A stretch of 64,000 nt of DNA. Origin: Allobranchiibius sp. CTAmp26. GTDB taxonomy: Bacteria; Actinomycetota; Actinomycetes; Actinomycetales; Dermatophilaceae. Position 1 is the stretch's first letter, and every line of letters starts with the position of its first letter. A program made the translations under genes and the position numbers. The stretch covers positions 1-64,000 of the forward strand of contig NZ_JAGEKR010000003.1 of the NCBI RefSeq assembly GCF_017565405.1. The letters run 5' to 3'. Below are positions 8,323 to 19,071 of this stretch, piece after piece. The notes below the pieces were generated by a model that was not told where the DNA came from, did no database searches, and saw only the letters and a program-made list of their open reading frames with translations.

Positions 8323-9474
8323 CTAGGTGCGCAGCCGGCGAACGCCGACGGTGTAGACGACGAGCGACACCGCCACCAGGATGGCTCCGATCCACCCGAG
8401 TGAGGGCACGGCGACCACGCCGAGCAGCCGGGATCCGATGAGTGCTCCGCCCGCGATCCCCAGGTTCGTCGTCGCGTTCACCAGCGAGGATGCGGCATCC
8501 GTCGCGTCTCCCGCAGCCCGCAACATGACCGTCTGGGTGAGGGTGGGGAAGGCTCCGAACGCCACCCCCCACACGGCGACGACCACGATGATGCCGCCCG
8601 TCGAGCCCACCACGGCCGCAAGCACCAGGCTGAGGCACATCAGCACGATGTCGGCGACCAGTGCCAGGCCAGGACGGCGACTGACCGCCCATCCCGCGGC
8701 GACCAACCCGACGACGCCGCCGCACCCGTAACCGAACAGGACGGCACCGACGTCGGGGCGGGTGATCCCGTCGTGCAGCAGCAGCGGGCTCACGTAGGTG
8801 TAGAGCGTGAAGTGTCCGAGCGCGAGCAGCGTGATGACCACGGCCATCACCATCACGGCCGGGCGCCGTACGCCGGTCATGACCGGCGTGCGCGCCGTCG
8901 CCCGCACGGGGTCGTACGCCGGGAGCACCCGCAGCACGGCGGCGGCGAGCCCAGCCAGCGCGACGGCGATGACCACGAACGCCCACCGCCAGCCGAGCGC
9001 CGTACCGAGCACCGTGCCGAGGGGCACTCCGAACACGAGGGCCAGCGCGTTGCCGGCCAACACCACTGCGATGGCCCGGCCAGAGGACGCGCCATCGACG
9101 AGGGACACCGCCGCGGCGATCGCCACCGCGAAGAACCCTGCGTGAGCCACACCGCCGATGACCCGAGCCACCATGGCGACGGCATCGCCGGGTGCGGCGG
9201 CGAAGATCAGGTTGCTCACCGCGTAGGTGCCGAGGAGGACCGCCAGCACGCGCCGGCGCGGCCACCGCTCCGCGAGCGCGGCGATCGGCACCGACATGAT
9301 GGCGACGATGACGGCGTACGACGACACCAGGATCCCGGCGGCCGACGCCGAGATCCCGAGGCCCGACGCGATCTGAGGCAGCAGGCCGACCGGCAGCATC
9401 TCGGTGCAGATCGCGAAGAACACGCACGTCGCGAGCAGGGCGAGCGGCGCTTTCGGCAGGTCCCTCAATGGCAT
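8323..9474 (-). CDS. MFS transporter, 12-TM DHA1 type
   Basis: The 383-aa inner-membrane carrier has about 12 hydrophobic segments. The loop between helices 2 and 3 carries AALAERWPRRRVLAVLLG, the MFS signature in the form typical of AraJ/YdhP-like drug or sugar efflux proteins. Helix 1 (LLATCVFFAICTEMLPVGLLPQI) has the MxxxGLLP pattern of that subgroup. Substrate is unknown. It is convergent with the 7408 dehydrogenase and ends 54 bp after it. It lies 9 bp downstream of the small membrane protein that follows purA and may be read from the same transcript. Confidence 0.85.
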   Translation of the reverse strand: MPLRDLPKAPLALLATCVFFAICTEMLPVGLLPQIASGLGISASAAGILVSSYAVIVAIMSVPIAALAERWPRRRVLAVLLGTYAVSNLIFAAAPGDAVAMVARVIGGVAHAGFFAVAIAAAVSLVDGASSGRAIAVVLAGNALALVFGVPLGTVLGTALGWRWAFVVIAVALAGLAAAVLRVLPAYDPVRATARTPVMTGVRRPAVMVMAVVITLLALGHFTLYTYVSPLLLHDGITRPDVGAVLFGYGCGGVVGLVAAGWAVSRRPGLALVADIVLMCLSLVLAAVVGSTGGIIVVVAVWGVAFGAFPTLTQTVMLRAAGDATDAASSLVNATTNLGIAGGALIGSRLLGVVAVPSLGWIGAILVAVSLVVYTVGVRRLRT

Positions 9475-9483
9475 GAGGACGTC

Positions 9484-11144
<1,661 letters not shown>

Positions 11145-11193
11145 CTAACGGAGCGGTACGACGGGTCCCGAACCGTGCGGGGCACGCACCCGA

Positions 11194-12150
11194 TCAGTCG
11201 GCACGACCGCGGCGCTCCGCCAGCCGCAGCGCCAGCTGGAACCTGGTCTCCACGCCGTGTTCGGCCATCAGCGCTGCCACCCGTCGCCGCACGGTCCGCA
11301 GGGAGATGCCGAGCACTCGCGCGATCGCCTCGTCCTTCAACCCCTGCCGCATCAACTCGAGCAGCCCCTCGGGTTCATCCGCCCCCTGCTCCATCGCGGC
11401 CGAGGCCGACCACAGCCGGTCGAAGAGCTCGACGAACGCCGCGACCACCATCGGGTCGCGCAGCACCACGAAATCCCCGTCGGAGCGGCCCCACTCGGTG
11501 CTGCCGAGAGCGACGTCCGTGCCGAACACGGTGAAGTCCGAGGGCAGCGTCCGCGACACCCGCGCAGCCTCGCCGGCCTGCGCCCAGGCGGCACGCCAGG
11601 TCGCGCAGCGTTCCACCACGTCCGCGGCGTAGAGGGACCGCAGCTCGCGCCCCTCCACCACCTGATGGCGCAGCGTCGGGTACGCCGCGACGTCCTGACC
11701 CGGCGGCGTGCGGGCCGCCTGTCGCACGGTGCCGACGGTCGACGCGGCCAGGTGCTCGGAGACCGCGACCAGCTCGGCACGGTCCACCCGTTCGCGATCG
11801 GGCGCGGACGTCGACGACAGCTCGCGGCCGATGCGATGGTCGGCGGCGAACTGGTCGATCGAGTCGCGCACCCGCGCCAGATCCTGCCGCCGGGTGGCGA
11901 GCCGTGCCTCCTCGGCGCTCACCAGCCGCTCGAGAGCGGCACGCGGATGGTCGGTGACGAGTTCGCCGCCGGTGCCCACGCGTACGAGGCGCTGGGTCCG
12001 CAACTCCAGCAGCGCGGCCTCCCCTTCGGCGTCGGTCCAGCCGAGCCGGCTGCGGTGCGCCGCGAGTTCGAGCCGCGGCATCCGCAGGATGTTGCGGTAG
12101 AGCGCCTCGGCCTGATCCCCCACCCCGAGCACGGCCAGTCGCGCAGTCAC
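11194..12150 (-). CDS. LuxR-type helix-turn-helix transcriptional regulator
   Basis: The 318-aa protein starts with a short winged-helix-like region (LGVGDQAEALYRNILRMPRL then GWTDAEGEAALLELRTQRLV). A helical linker and an effector domain follow. It ends in a LuxR-type HTH (RQGLKDEAIARVLGISLRTV, RRRVAALMAEHGVETRFQ). The plan and several motifs match the gene at 1735-2775, so the two appear to be divergent paralogues. It is transcribed alone in the gap between purA and the DUF3151 gene, both on the same strand. The target is unknown. Confidence 0.75.
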   Translation of the reverse strand: MTARLAVLGVGDQAEALYRNILRMPRLELAAHRSRLGWTDAEGEAALLELRTQRLVRVGTGGELVTDHPRAALERLVSAEEARLATRRQDLARVRDSIDQFAADHRIGRELSSTSAPDRERVDRAELVAVSEHLAASTVGTVRQAARTPPGQDVAAYPTLRHQVVEGRELRSLYAADVVERCATWRAAWAQAGEAARVSRTLPSDFTVFGTDVALGSTEWGRSDGDFVVLRDPMVVAAFVELFDRLWSASAAMEQGADEPEGLLELMRQGLKDEAIARVLGISLRTVRRRVAALMAEHGVETRFQLALRLAERRGRAD

Positions 12151-12231
12151 CCGGCCACCGTATGCCGATCGCCGCGGAGCGTGCCGGGAGAGGTCGCGCG
12201 CAGCGGCCTGCCACCACGCGGGTGGCGCGGC

Positions 12232-12636
12232 CTACAGACCGAGGGCCCGCGCGCCCGTGGCGCTGGAGTCGTGCAGGAAGTCGGCGCACCGGCGCTGCTC
12301 GTCGGTCTCACCGATCACGCCGGCCGCTCGGGACAGCGCCGCGAGCGCCCGGAGGAATCCGCGGTTCGGCTCGTGCTCCCAGGGCACCGGACCCTGCCCG
12401 CGCCACCCCGACTTGCGCAGCGCGTCCAGTCCGCGGTGGTAGCCGGTGCGGGCGTACGCGTAGGCCTGCACCGGCTCGCCAGCTTCCAGCGCGGCCTCGG
12501 CGAGCTCGGCCCACGCCAGCGAAGACGTGGGGTGCTCCCTCGCGACCTGGGTGGGGTCGGCACCGCCGTCGAGCAGGGCGGCGGCGGGGTCGACGGGCAG
12601 ACGGGTCTCGGGGATGCCGAGCAGGTTGTCACTCAC
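12232..12636 (-). CDS. DUF3151 family protein
   Basis: The 134-aa cytosolic protein belongs to an actinobacterial family of unknown function. Diagnostic segments are the N-terminal NLLGIPETRLP, the middle HPTSSLAWAELAEAALE and YAYARTGYHRGLDALRKSGW, and the C-terminal GFLRALAALSRAAGVIGE. The helical pairs resemble a short TPR-like repeat. It lies 37 bp downstream of fbaA on the same strand and is likely cotranscribed with it, a neighbourhood I recall from other actinobacteria. Confidence 0.85.
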   Translation of the reverse strand: MSDNLLGIPETRLPVDPAAALLDGGADPTQVAREHPTSSLAWAELAEAALEAGEPVQAYAYARTGYHRGLDALRKSGWRGQGPVPWEHEPNRGFLRALAALSRAAGVIGETDEQRRCADFLHDSSATGARALGL

Positions 12637-12673
12637 CGGCCCATCATCGCTCAGCCCCGCTCCCGCGGCCCGG

Positions 12674-13699
12674 TCAGGCGTGCTTGCCCGCGGACCCGAG
12701 GCTCTCGCAGGCCTCGACGACCCGGGCGGTCATGCCCGCCTCGCCGGCCTTGCCCCAGGCGCGCGGGTCGTACTTCTTCTTGTCGCCGACCTCGCCGTCG
12801 ACCTTCAGGACGCCCTCGTAGTTGCCGATCATCCAGCCCGCGACCGGCCGGGTGAACGCGTACTGGGTGTCGGTGTCGACGTTCATCTTCACCACGCCGT
12901 ACGAGACCGCTTCCTTGATCTCGTCCGCACTCGAACCCGAACCCCCGTGGAAGACCAGGTGGAACGGCTTGTCGGTGTCGGTGTGGAACGCCTCGTGGAC
13001 GGCGTCCTGGGCCTTCTTCAGCACCTCGGGGCGCAGCTTGACGTTGCCCGGCTTGTAGACGCCGTGCACGTTGCCGAAGGTCAGGGCGGTCATGAAGTAG
13101 CCGTTCTCGCCGGTGCCGAGCGCCTTCGCGGTCTCGATCGCGTCGTCGGTGGTGGAGTACAGCTGCTCACCGCCGCCGCCCTCGACGCCGTCCTCCTCGC
13201 CGCCCACGACACCCACCTCGATCTCGAGGATGATCTTCGCGGCCTTGCACTTCTCCAACAGGTCCTCGGCGATCTGCAGGTTCTCCTCCAGCGGCACGGC
13301 GGACCCGTCCCACATGTGCGACTGGAAGTACGGCAGGCCGCCGCCCTTCACCCGCTCCAGCGACGCCTGCAGGAGGGGCCGGACGAAACCGTCGAGCTTG
13401 TCCTTGGGGCAGTGGTCGGTGTGCAGGGCGATGTTCACGTCGTACTTCTTGGCGATCTCGTGCGCGAACGCCGACATCGCCAGGGACCCGGTGACCATCT
13501 CCTTGACGCCCTGCCCGGAGAAGTACTCCGCCCCGCCGGTGGACACCTGGATGATGCCGTCGCTGCCCGCGTCGGCGAAGCCCTTGATCGCGGCGTTCAG
13601 GGTCTGGCTGCTGGAGACGTTGATCGCCGGGAAGGCGTAGCCGTTCTTCTTCGCACGGTCCAGCATGTCGGCGTAGACCTCGGGCGTTGCGATGGGCAT
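12674..13699 (-). CDS. fbaA: Class II fructose-bisphosphate aldolase
   Basis: This zinc enzyme reversibly cleaves fructose 1,6-bisphosphate in glycolysis and gluconeogenesis. The 341-aa protein carries the zinc-site motif ALHTDHCPKDKLDGF, the second metal/phosphate segment LEIEVGVVGGEEDGVEG, GNVHGVYKPGNVKL, and the phosphate-binding HLVFHGGSGSS. These match the longer class IIA branch. ATG 13699 is well placed behind a GAGTGAG-type ribosome-binding site. The DUF3151 gene follows on the same strand. Confidence 0.96.
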   Translation of the reverse strand: MPIATPEVYADMLDRAKKNGYAFPAINVSSSQTLNAAIKGFADAGSDGIIQVSTGGAEYFSGQGVKEMVTGSLAMSAFAHEIAKKYDVNIALHTDHCPKDKLDGFVRPLLQASLERVKGGGLPYFQSHMWDGSAVPLEENLQIAEDLLEKCKAAKIILEIEVGVVGGEEDGVEGGGGEQLYSTTDDAIETAKALGTGENGYFMTALTFGNVHGVYKPGNVKLRPEVLKKAQDAVHEAFHTDTDKPFHLVFHGGSGSSADEIKEAVSYGVVKMNVDTDTQYAFTRPVAGWMIGNYEGVLKVDGEVGDKKKYDPRAWGKAGEAGMTARVVEACESLGSAGKHA

Positions 13700-13822
13700 C
13701 TGCTCACTCCTTCGTGGGGAACGACGGCGCGTGGTGCGGGCCGCCGCGGTGGGTCCGTTCGTCGAGGGGGACCCGCTGCTGGCACTGTCCGGATTCGAGT
13801 GCAGTCTCGCACGCTCGAACGC

Positions 13823-14476
13823 TCAGGGGGACTGGTCGAAAACGTGCCTGCGGGTCCACGCGTGCATCGAGATCGCGGCCGCGGCACCCGCGTTGATCGA
13901 CCGGGTCGAGCCGAACTGCTCGATGTGCAGCACCACCTCGCACTCCGTGCGCATCGCGTCACTGAGCCCCGGACCCTCCTGCCCGAAGACGAGCACGCAG
14001 GACCGCGGCAGGTCGAAGGTCTCCAGCGGGCGCGAGCCCGGCAGGTTGTCGATGCCGACGAGGGGTATGCCGCCCGTCTCCTGCCGCGCCCAGGTCGCGA
14101 GCGCCGCGGCGTCGACGTGGTGGTGCTCGTGCTGGTAGCGGTCGGTGACCATCGCGCCACGCCGGTTCCACCGTCGACGGCCCACGATGTGGAAGGCAGC
14201 GGCGTTGAACGCGTTCGCCGTCCGCACCACCGACCCGATGTTGAAGTCGTGGCCCCAGTTCTCGATGGCGACGTGAAAGTCGTGCCGACGGGTGTCCAGG
14301 TCGGCGACGATCGCGGCCATCGTCCAGTAGCGGTAGCGGTCCTGCACGTTGCGACGGTCGCCCTCGCGCAGCAGCTCGGCGTCGTACCGCGGATCGACGC
14401 CGCCGCCCGGCGCGACCGGCCACGGCCCGGGCCACGGTCCGACGCCGATCTCGTTCGCGGGAATCGGGTCGCTCAC
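13823..14476 (-). CDS. SpoU/TrmH-family RNA 2'-O-methyltransferase
   Basis: The 217-aa protein is a SPOUT-fold SAM-dependent methyltransferase for tRNA or rRNA ribose. Signatures in order are the N-terminal NWGHDFNIGSVVRTANAF (motif 1), VLVFGQEGPGLSD (motif 2) and FGSTRSINAGAAAAISMHAW (motif 3, with the SLNVS-like turn and knot). The target nucleotide cannot be read from sequence. GTG 14476 gives VSDPIPANE; the longer upstream frame is not family-like. It lies upstream of fbaA on the same strand with a 123-bp gap. Confidence 0.88.
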   Translation of the reverse strand: MSDPIPANEIGVGPWPGPWPVAPGGGVDPRYDAELLREGDRRNVQDRYRYWTMAAIVADLDTRRHDFHVAIENWGHDFNIGSVVRTANAFNAAAFHIVGRRRWNRRGAMVTDRYQHEHHHVDAAALATWARQETGGIPLVGIDNLPGSRPLETFDLPRSCVLVFGQEGPGLSDAMRTECEVVLHIEQFGSTRSINAGAAAAISMHAWTRRHVFDQSP

Positions 14477-14577
14477 GGCACGAAGCGTGCCATGCTTCCC
14501 CGCGAAAACCGATGGAATCGTCCGGCCGCGGGATGCATCGGAGCACCGCGTACACGCCATCTCGAGAGGGACACGAC

Positions 14578-15174
14578 ATGAGCACGGACGACCCGTACGG
14601 CAGCGGCCGATCCCAGCCCGGCGACGGTCCCGACCTCGGCAAGCCCGGCCCCGACTCCGGCCAGGGACCCCAGCAAGGCGGGTGGGCCGGGCCGCGCCCG
14701 TCCGGCGGGTACGGCCAAGCTCCGCAGCAGGGTGGGTACGCCGGGCCGGCCGGGCCAGGGCAGTACGGCCAGGCACCCCAGCAGGGTGGTTACGGTTTCG
14801 CGCAGCCCGGCCTCGGTGACCAGTTCTTCGCGTTCGTGAACGGCGCGGAGCGGGGCCCGCTGACCCTCGCCGACTGCCAGCGGCTCGCGGCGGACGGCGC
14901 GCTGCACGGCGATACCCCGGTGCGCACCACGAGTGGACAGCACATCCTGGCCCGGCAGATCCCCGGTGCCTTCTCCCACCGCGAGTGGCTCACCACGCTG
15001 CTGCTGTCGATCTTCATCGGCAGCCTGGGCATCGATCGCTTCTACCTGGGCCAGACCGGTCTCGGCGTGGCCAAGCTGCTCACCTGCGGTGGCTGCGGGA
15101 TCTGGCACATCATCGACATCATCCTCATCGCCACGCGCAAGCTGCCCGACGTCGACGGCAAGGCCCTCGCCTGA
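14578..15174 (+). CDS. GYF/TM2-domain membrane protein with proline-glycine-rich tail
   Basis: The 198-aa protein has three parts. An N-terminal low-complexity tail of about 75 residues is rich in G, Q, P and Y, with repeats of the type APQQGGYAGP. A GYF_2-like domain follows (FFAFVNGAERGPLTLADCQR to HILARQIPG). The C-terminal TM2 domain has two transmembrane helices (LLLSIFIGSLGIDRFYLGQ with the conserved G-x-DRFYLG turn, then LLTCGGCGIWHIIDIILI). TM2 proteins are small membrane proteins of unclear function. ATG 14578 follows a GAGAGGG-like ribosome-binding site. Confidence 0.85.
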   Translation: MSTDDPYGSGRSQPGDGPDLGKPGPDSGQGPQQGGWAGPRPSGGYGQAPQQGGYAGPAGPGQYGQAPQQGGYGFAQPGLGDQFFAFVNGAERGPLTLADCQRLAADGALHGDTPVRTTSGQHILARQIPGAFSHREWLTTLLLSIFIGSLGIDRFYLGQTGLGVAKLLTCGGCGIWHIIDIILIATRKLPDVDGKALA

Positions 15175-15229
15175 CCCTCCCCGCGAATTTCGGTGGCGCT
15201 GGCGGGCGTTCGTCCGATGGGATGAGGCG

Positions 15230-16510
15230 GTGCCCACCCCGCGAACCGCCCGCCCGAAACGTCTGCCCGAACCGCCCCACCTCGCGCAGCCGCGGCTGAC
15301 GCAGGTCACCGACCGCACCTGGCCCTCCTGGTACGACGCCGTCATGGCCGGGTTCCAGGAGACCGCGGACCCCGAGACCACCGCGCTCAGCCGCGACCTG
15401 TTCGGGCCGGCGGGCAGCTTCGGCCTGCGGGTGGGTCGTGACTGGGTGGCGACCGCGTCGAGCACCACGCGTTCCCTGTCGGTGCCCGGTGGCGGCGAGT
15501 TGCCGTGCGCGGCGGTCTCGGACGTGACGGTCGCGTCGGCGTACCGGCGCCGCGGTCTGCTGAGCCTGATGATGCGACACCAACTGGAGGACTTGACGAG
15601 CCAGGGCCTGCCGATGGCGGCGCTCTGGGCGAGCGAGTCGGGCATCTACGGCCGGTTCGGGTATGGCGTCGCCACCTGGTCGGCGTTGCTCGCCGGCTCG
15701 ACGCGGGCGACCGCGTTCCTGCCCGAGATCGTCCCGCAGGGCTCGGTGGTCGAGGTCGCCGCCGACCAATGGCTCGCGGCGGCCCGACCGGTGCACGACG
15801 CCGTACGCGCCGAGCAGCCGGGGATGTTCGACCGCGCGGGCCGATGGTGGGAGCTGGAGACGATGGACCCGGAACGGTGGCGCGAGGGCCGCTCGGCGCG
15901 GCGCTATCTGGTGCACTTCGACACCGGCGGCGCGGTCGACGGCGTCGGCACCTACCGCTTCAAGGACGAGTGGGACCGCAAGGGTCCCGCCGGTCAGGTC
16001 AGCGTCGGCCCGATCCTCGCGCGCACGCCCTCGGCGTACGCCGGCCTGTGGCGCTACCTGCTCGACCTCGACCTGGCGCGCACCTTCGCCGCGTCCGGTG
16101 CCGCGGTGCAGGAGACCCTGCTGCACCTGCTCGCCGACCCGCGGGCCCTCGACATCCGCCCTGCCGACGGGCTCTACCTGCGGATCCTGGACGTCGTCGA
16201 GGCCCTGCGCTCCCGGCGCTACCTGACGGACGCCGAGCTGGTGCTCGACGTCGTCGACCCGGTGCTGGCGAGCGTCGCCGGGTGCTATTCGCTGCAGATC
16301 TCCGGTGGCCATGCCGAGGTCGCCCGCACCCGCGCGGCGCCCGACCTGACGCTCGCCGCGCGTGATCTGGCGGCGGTCTACCTGGGCGGCGTCTCGGTCG
16401 GCGATCTGCACCGTGCGGGACGGGTGCGTGAACACTCGGCGGGCGCGGTGTCGGCGATGTCCGGCGCGTTCGGATGGACTCGGTCACCGCACTGCGCCGA
16501 CCACTTCTGA
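15230..16510 (+). CDS. Eis-like GNAT family N-acetyltransferase
   Basis: The 426-aa protein has the three-part Eis architecture. The N-terminal GNAT domain includes the acetyl-CoA loop VSDVTVASAYRRRGLLSLMM (R-x-x-G/R pattern) and ALWASESGIYGRFGYG. A second GNAT-like domain occupies the middle (YLVHFDTGGAVDGVGTYRFK). A C-terminal sterol-carrier-like domain ends in the terminal phenylalanine that serves as catalytic carboxylate in Eis. Family members acetylate aminoglycosides, polyamines or protein lysines; the substrate here is open. GTG 15230 is the best start, with only a weak ribosome-binding site. Confidence 0.82.
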   Translation: MPTPRTARPKRLPEPPHLAQPRLTQVTDRTWPSWYDAVMAGFQETADPETTALSRDLFGPAGSFGLRVGRDWVATASSTTRSLSVPGGGELPCAAVSDVTVASAYRRRGLLSLMMRHQLEDLTSQGLPMAALWASESGIYGRFGYGVATWSALLAGSTRATAFLPEIVPQGSVVEVAADQWLAAARPVHDAVRAEQPGMFDRAGRWWELETMDPERWREGRSARRYLVHFDTGGAVDGVGTYRFKDEWDRKGPAGQVSVGPILARTPSAYAGLWRYLLDLDLARTFAASGAAVQETLLHLLADPRALDIRPADGLYLRILDVVEALRSRRYLTDAELVLDVVDPVLASVAGCYSLQISGGHAEVARTRAAPDLTLAARDLAAVYLGGVSVGDLHRAGRVREHSAGAVSAMSGAFGWTRSPHCADHF

Positions 16511-16533
16511 GCGCAACCGCCGACGACACTCGC

Positions 16534-16581
16534 GGTTTGCGTCGGTGGCCAGTGCTGCAGCCCTGGCCAGCGACGCAAACC
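16534..16581. repeat. 48-bp dispersed palindromic repeat, family 3 copy a
   Basis: An inverted repeat with arms beginning GGTTTGCGTC and ending GACGCAAACC around a core GTGGCCAGTGCTGCAGCC. A second 48-bp copy at 46428-46475 differs at only four positions. Together with its flanks it fills the 215-bp gap between the acetyltransferase and dedA, which otherwise has no visible gene. Confidence 0.8.
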
Positions 16582-16725
16582 GTCACCCAACCCAGCCCCG
16601 GCGCCCTTCGCGCACATCCGCGCACCGTCGTACGCGCGTCGCGGGTTGTCGCGGGTGGTCGCATTGGCCGCCCCGGCGGTTGGCACAGCATGCACTCAGC
16701 GGCTTCCCCGTAACCTGGGAGGGTG

Positions 16726-17409
16726 ATGCACTCCCTCGGCCCGAGCTTCATGGACCCCAACTACCTGCTCGGACAGTTCGGTGGTGCGTTCTTCTGGTTC
16801 TCGATCCTGATCGTCTTCATCGAGTGCGGGGTGCTCTTCCCGTTCCTGCCCGGTGACTCGCTGCTGTTCTCGATCGGCCTCTTCACCGCGACGTCGAGCA
16901 CCAGCGGCTTCCACATGCCGCTGTGGCAGACCATGCCGCTGCTGATGATCGCAGCGTTCGCGGGCAACGTCGCAGGGTACGAGATCGGCCGGCTCGCCGG
17001 TGGCCGGCTGTACGAGCGTGACGGCCGGGTCGTCAAGCGCAGCTACTTCGACAAGACCAGCGCTTTCTTCGACCATCACGGCAACAAGGCCCTGGTCATC
17101 GGCCGCTTCGTCCCGGTCGTGCGCACGTTCATCACCCTGGTGGCCGGTGCATCGCGGATGGACCGCAAGCGGTTCTTCACCTGGAGCGCCGTCGGTGCGG
17201 TGCTGTGGGTCGCGATCGTGATGCTCGCCGGGCTTGCGCTCGGCAAGACCTTCCCGGGCCTGGGCAAGAACATCGACGTGGTGATCCTGGCCGTCGTTCT
17301 GGTCTCGCTGCTGCCGGCCGTCTTCGAGTGGTGGCGTCACCGCAGGGCTACCGCGGACCTGATCGACGAGTCCACCGACGCCGCCAAAGAGGTCGCCCAC
17401 CGCGACTGA
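16726..17409 (+). CDS. DedA-family membrane protein
   Basis: The 227-aa inner-membrane protein has the SNARE-associated/DedA domain. Visible family motifs are the re-entrant FIECGVLFPFLPGDSLLFSIG near residues 30-50, GNVAGYEIGRLAG, and the conserved arginine segment IGRFVPVVRTFITLVAGASRM. Further hydrophobic helices follow and the C-terminus is charged. DedA proteins are implicated in lipid-carrier (undecaprenyl phosphate or phospholipid) translocation and membrane homeostasis. ATG 16726 sits behind GGGAGGG; GTG 16723 is the alternative. It converges with the FhuF-like gene. Confidence 0.9.
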   Translation: MHSLGPSFMDPNYLLGQFGGAFFWFSILIVFIECGVLFPFLPGDSLLFSIGLFTATSSTSGFHMPLWQTMPLLMIAAFAGNVAGYEIGRLAGGRLYERDGRVVKRSYFDKTSAFFDHHGNKALVIGRFVPVVRTFITLVAGASRMDRKRFFTWSAVGAVLWVAIVMLAGLALGKTFPGLGKNIDVVILAVVLVSLLPAVFEWWRHRRATADLIDESTDAAKEVAHRD

Positions 17410-17455
17410 GCACCCGCTCGACCGCAGGTTCCGACCCGACCCGACTCGCCGGTGG

Positions 17456-18184
17456 TCAGGACGCGGTGAGGACGCAGTCGCCGCACAGTGCCCGCGGCCG
17501 TGCCGCGCCCCCGACGCGGTAGATCAGGCAGCAACTGCGCCGCCGGAAATCCGGGGTGCCCGCCTGACCGGTATGTACGTCGGGCACGGGCAGCGCCGCC
17601 AGCAGCCCGTCGGCGACGATACGCAGCCGCGAAGCCGACTCCGGGTGCGCGGCCGAACCCGCGACGGCCGCGCCGTTCACCGCCGAGGCGGTGTTGCCCC
17701 ACAGGACGGTCGGCGAACCGTGCACGGCATCCACCAGCGGCCGCAGCAGGTCGTGCACCAGCGCGTCCGCCCACACGGTGAGACTCACAGGGCGTTCTCG
17801 CGCGAACGCCTGCGGTGCGACCGCGAGCTCGAAACCCCCTCCCAGCGACGGGATCCACCACAGGTCGTCGACCTCCACCGGCAAGTGGACGCCGTCCCGG
17901 GCGGCCAGCCCCACCCACGGCGAGACCAGCCGCGCGACCAGCCCGAGGTGCATCACCGACGCGGCCACCCGCGGCTCGACCGCCGAAGGCGCGACGCCGA
18001 CCCCCGCCGCGAGGTACGCGCGTACCTGCTCCACCCGCGCTGCCGGGTCGGCCAGCAGCTCGGCGACCGGTCTCCACGGCGCCGGCGGCTCCCCCTCCTG
18101 GTCGAGCACGGTCACGGCGAAGAACGGCCCCAGCTCCCCCAGTGTGCGCAGGGTTCCGGGGCCGATCGGTCGTGCGTCGGTCAC
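17456..18184 (-). CDS. FhuF-like (2Fe-2S) ferric/siderophore reductase
   Basis: The 242-aa protein ends with four cysteines in the FhuF arrangement: CC in RRSCCLIYR followed ten residues later by LCGDC. In FhuF these bind a 2Fe-2S cluster used to reduce ferric siderophores in the cytoplasm. The N-terminal part has the helical FhuF-type body (LGLVARLVSPWVGLAARDGV, VLWGNTASAVNGAA). GTG 18184 overlaps the stop of cbtA in the string GTGA, so it is the third gene of a cobalamin-riboswitch operon. That context suggests reduction of a cobalt/corrinoid or another metal substrate, which is inference. Confidence 0.75.
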   Translation of the reverse strand: MTDARPIGPGTLRTLGELGPFFAVTVLDQEGEPPAPWRPVAELLADPAARVEQVRAYLAAGVGVAPSAVEPRVAASVMHLGLVARLVSPWVGLAARDGVHLPVEVDDLWWIPSLGGGFELAVAPQAFARERPVSLTVWADALVHDLLRPLVDAVHGSPTVLWGNTASAVNGAAVAGSAAHPESASRLRIVADGLLAALPVPDVHTGQAGTPDFRRRSCCLIYRVGGAARPRALCGDCVLTAS

Positions 18185-19047
18185 CTCAGCGATGCCGGCG
18201 CCGCGTCTCGCCGGGCAGCCTCCGGACTGCTCAGGGGCGCCAGGACGCGCTCGGCCAGCGGTGCGAACACCAGCCCGATCGCGCCCCACAGGATGACCTG
18301 CGCGAGGAGGGAGTAGATCCGGAACGTCGCCAGCGTGTCCGCCGGGAAGCCGGGGTAGACGATGCGCCCCTGCGGGTCCCTGAGCGGCAGCGGTGTCTCG
18401 GTGGCGTGCCGTCCGAAGGTGTGCACGTTGGCCGCCAGCTCACCCAACGACGGCAGGAGAGCCATCACGATGCCGACCGCGACGACGTACGCCGCACCGG
18501 CCGCCAGGGCCGCGTTCCAGGTGCCGAGCCGCGCCTGCAACCACCGGCCGAGCAGCACCGCCCCGATCAGCAGCAGCACCGCAGCCAGAGTCATCGTCAG
18601 GTAGAGCACCGACCGGCTGCGGATGGTGTCCTCGTGCCCGATGGCCGGCGGGTTGGCGGGGTACTTGAGGAACGGGACGACGTACATCGACAGCAGTCCG
18701 CCCCCGGCGACGAGCAACGCCAGGGTGCGTGCCCGCACCCCGCCGGCGCGGCCGAGGCAGATCGTGTAGGTGACCGCGAAGAGCAGACCCATGGCGACGC
18801 CGAAGAAGACCATGCCGACGCCGATGCCGACGTTGGCCTGGATGGTCCGGCTGAAGATGTCCGGGCCCATCGCCGGGACAGCCTGTCCGGCCGCCTTGTC
18901 CAGCGCGTTCTGGGCCGCGTCGCGACCGCTCTCGTAGTTGATGGCCGCGGAGATCTGCGGCTCAGCGAAGATTCGTGCGAAGACGAAAGCCAGGAACCCG
19001 CCGACGGCGCCCGCGAGGGCACCGCGCAGGATCAGTGCGCGTTCCAT
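18181..19047 (-). CDS. cbtA: CbtA family cobalt transporter subunit
   Basis: The 288-aa inner-membrane protein has five to six hydrophobic helices. It starts with ALILRGALAGAVGGFLAFVFARIFAEPQI, the typical CbtA N-terminus. Known CbtA proteins are predicted cobalt transporters found with CbtB under B12 control. The periplasmic-type loop SMYVVPFLKYPANPPAIGHE is also characteristic. It lies 24 bp after cbtB and overlaps the FhuF-like gene by 4 bp. Confidence 0.9.
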   Translation of the reverse strand: MERALILRGALAGAVGGFLAFVFARIFAEPQISAAINYESGRDAAQNALDKAAGQAVPAMGPDIFSRTIQANVGIGVGMVFFGVAMGLLFAVTYTICLGRAGGVRARTLALLVAGGGLLSMYVVPFLKYPANPPAIGHEDTIRSRSVLYLTMTLAAVLLLIGAVLLGRWLQARLGTWNAALAAGAAYVVAVGIVMALLPSLGELAANVHTFGRHATETPLPLRDPQGRIVYPGFPADTLATFRIYSLLAQVILWGAIGLVFAPLAERVLAPLSSPEAARRDAAPASLR

Positions 19048-19071
19048 ATCGAGTTGTCCGTCCGGGCGGGA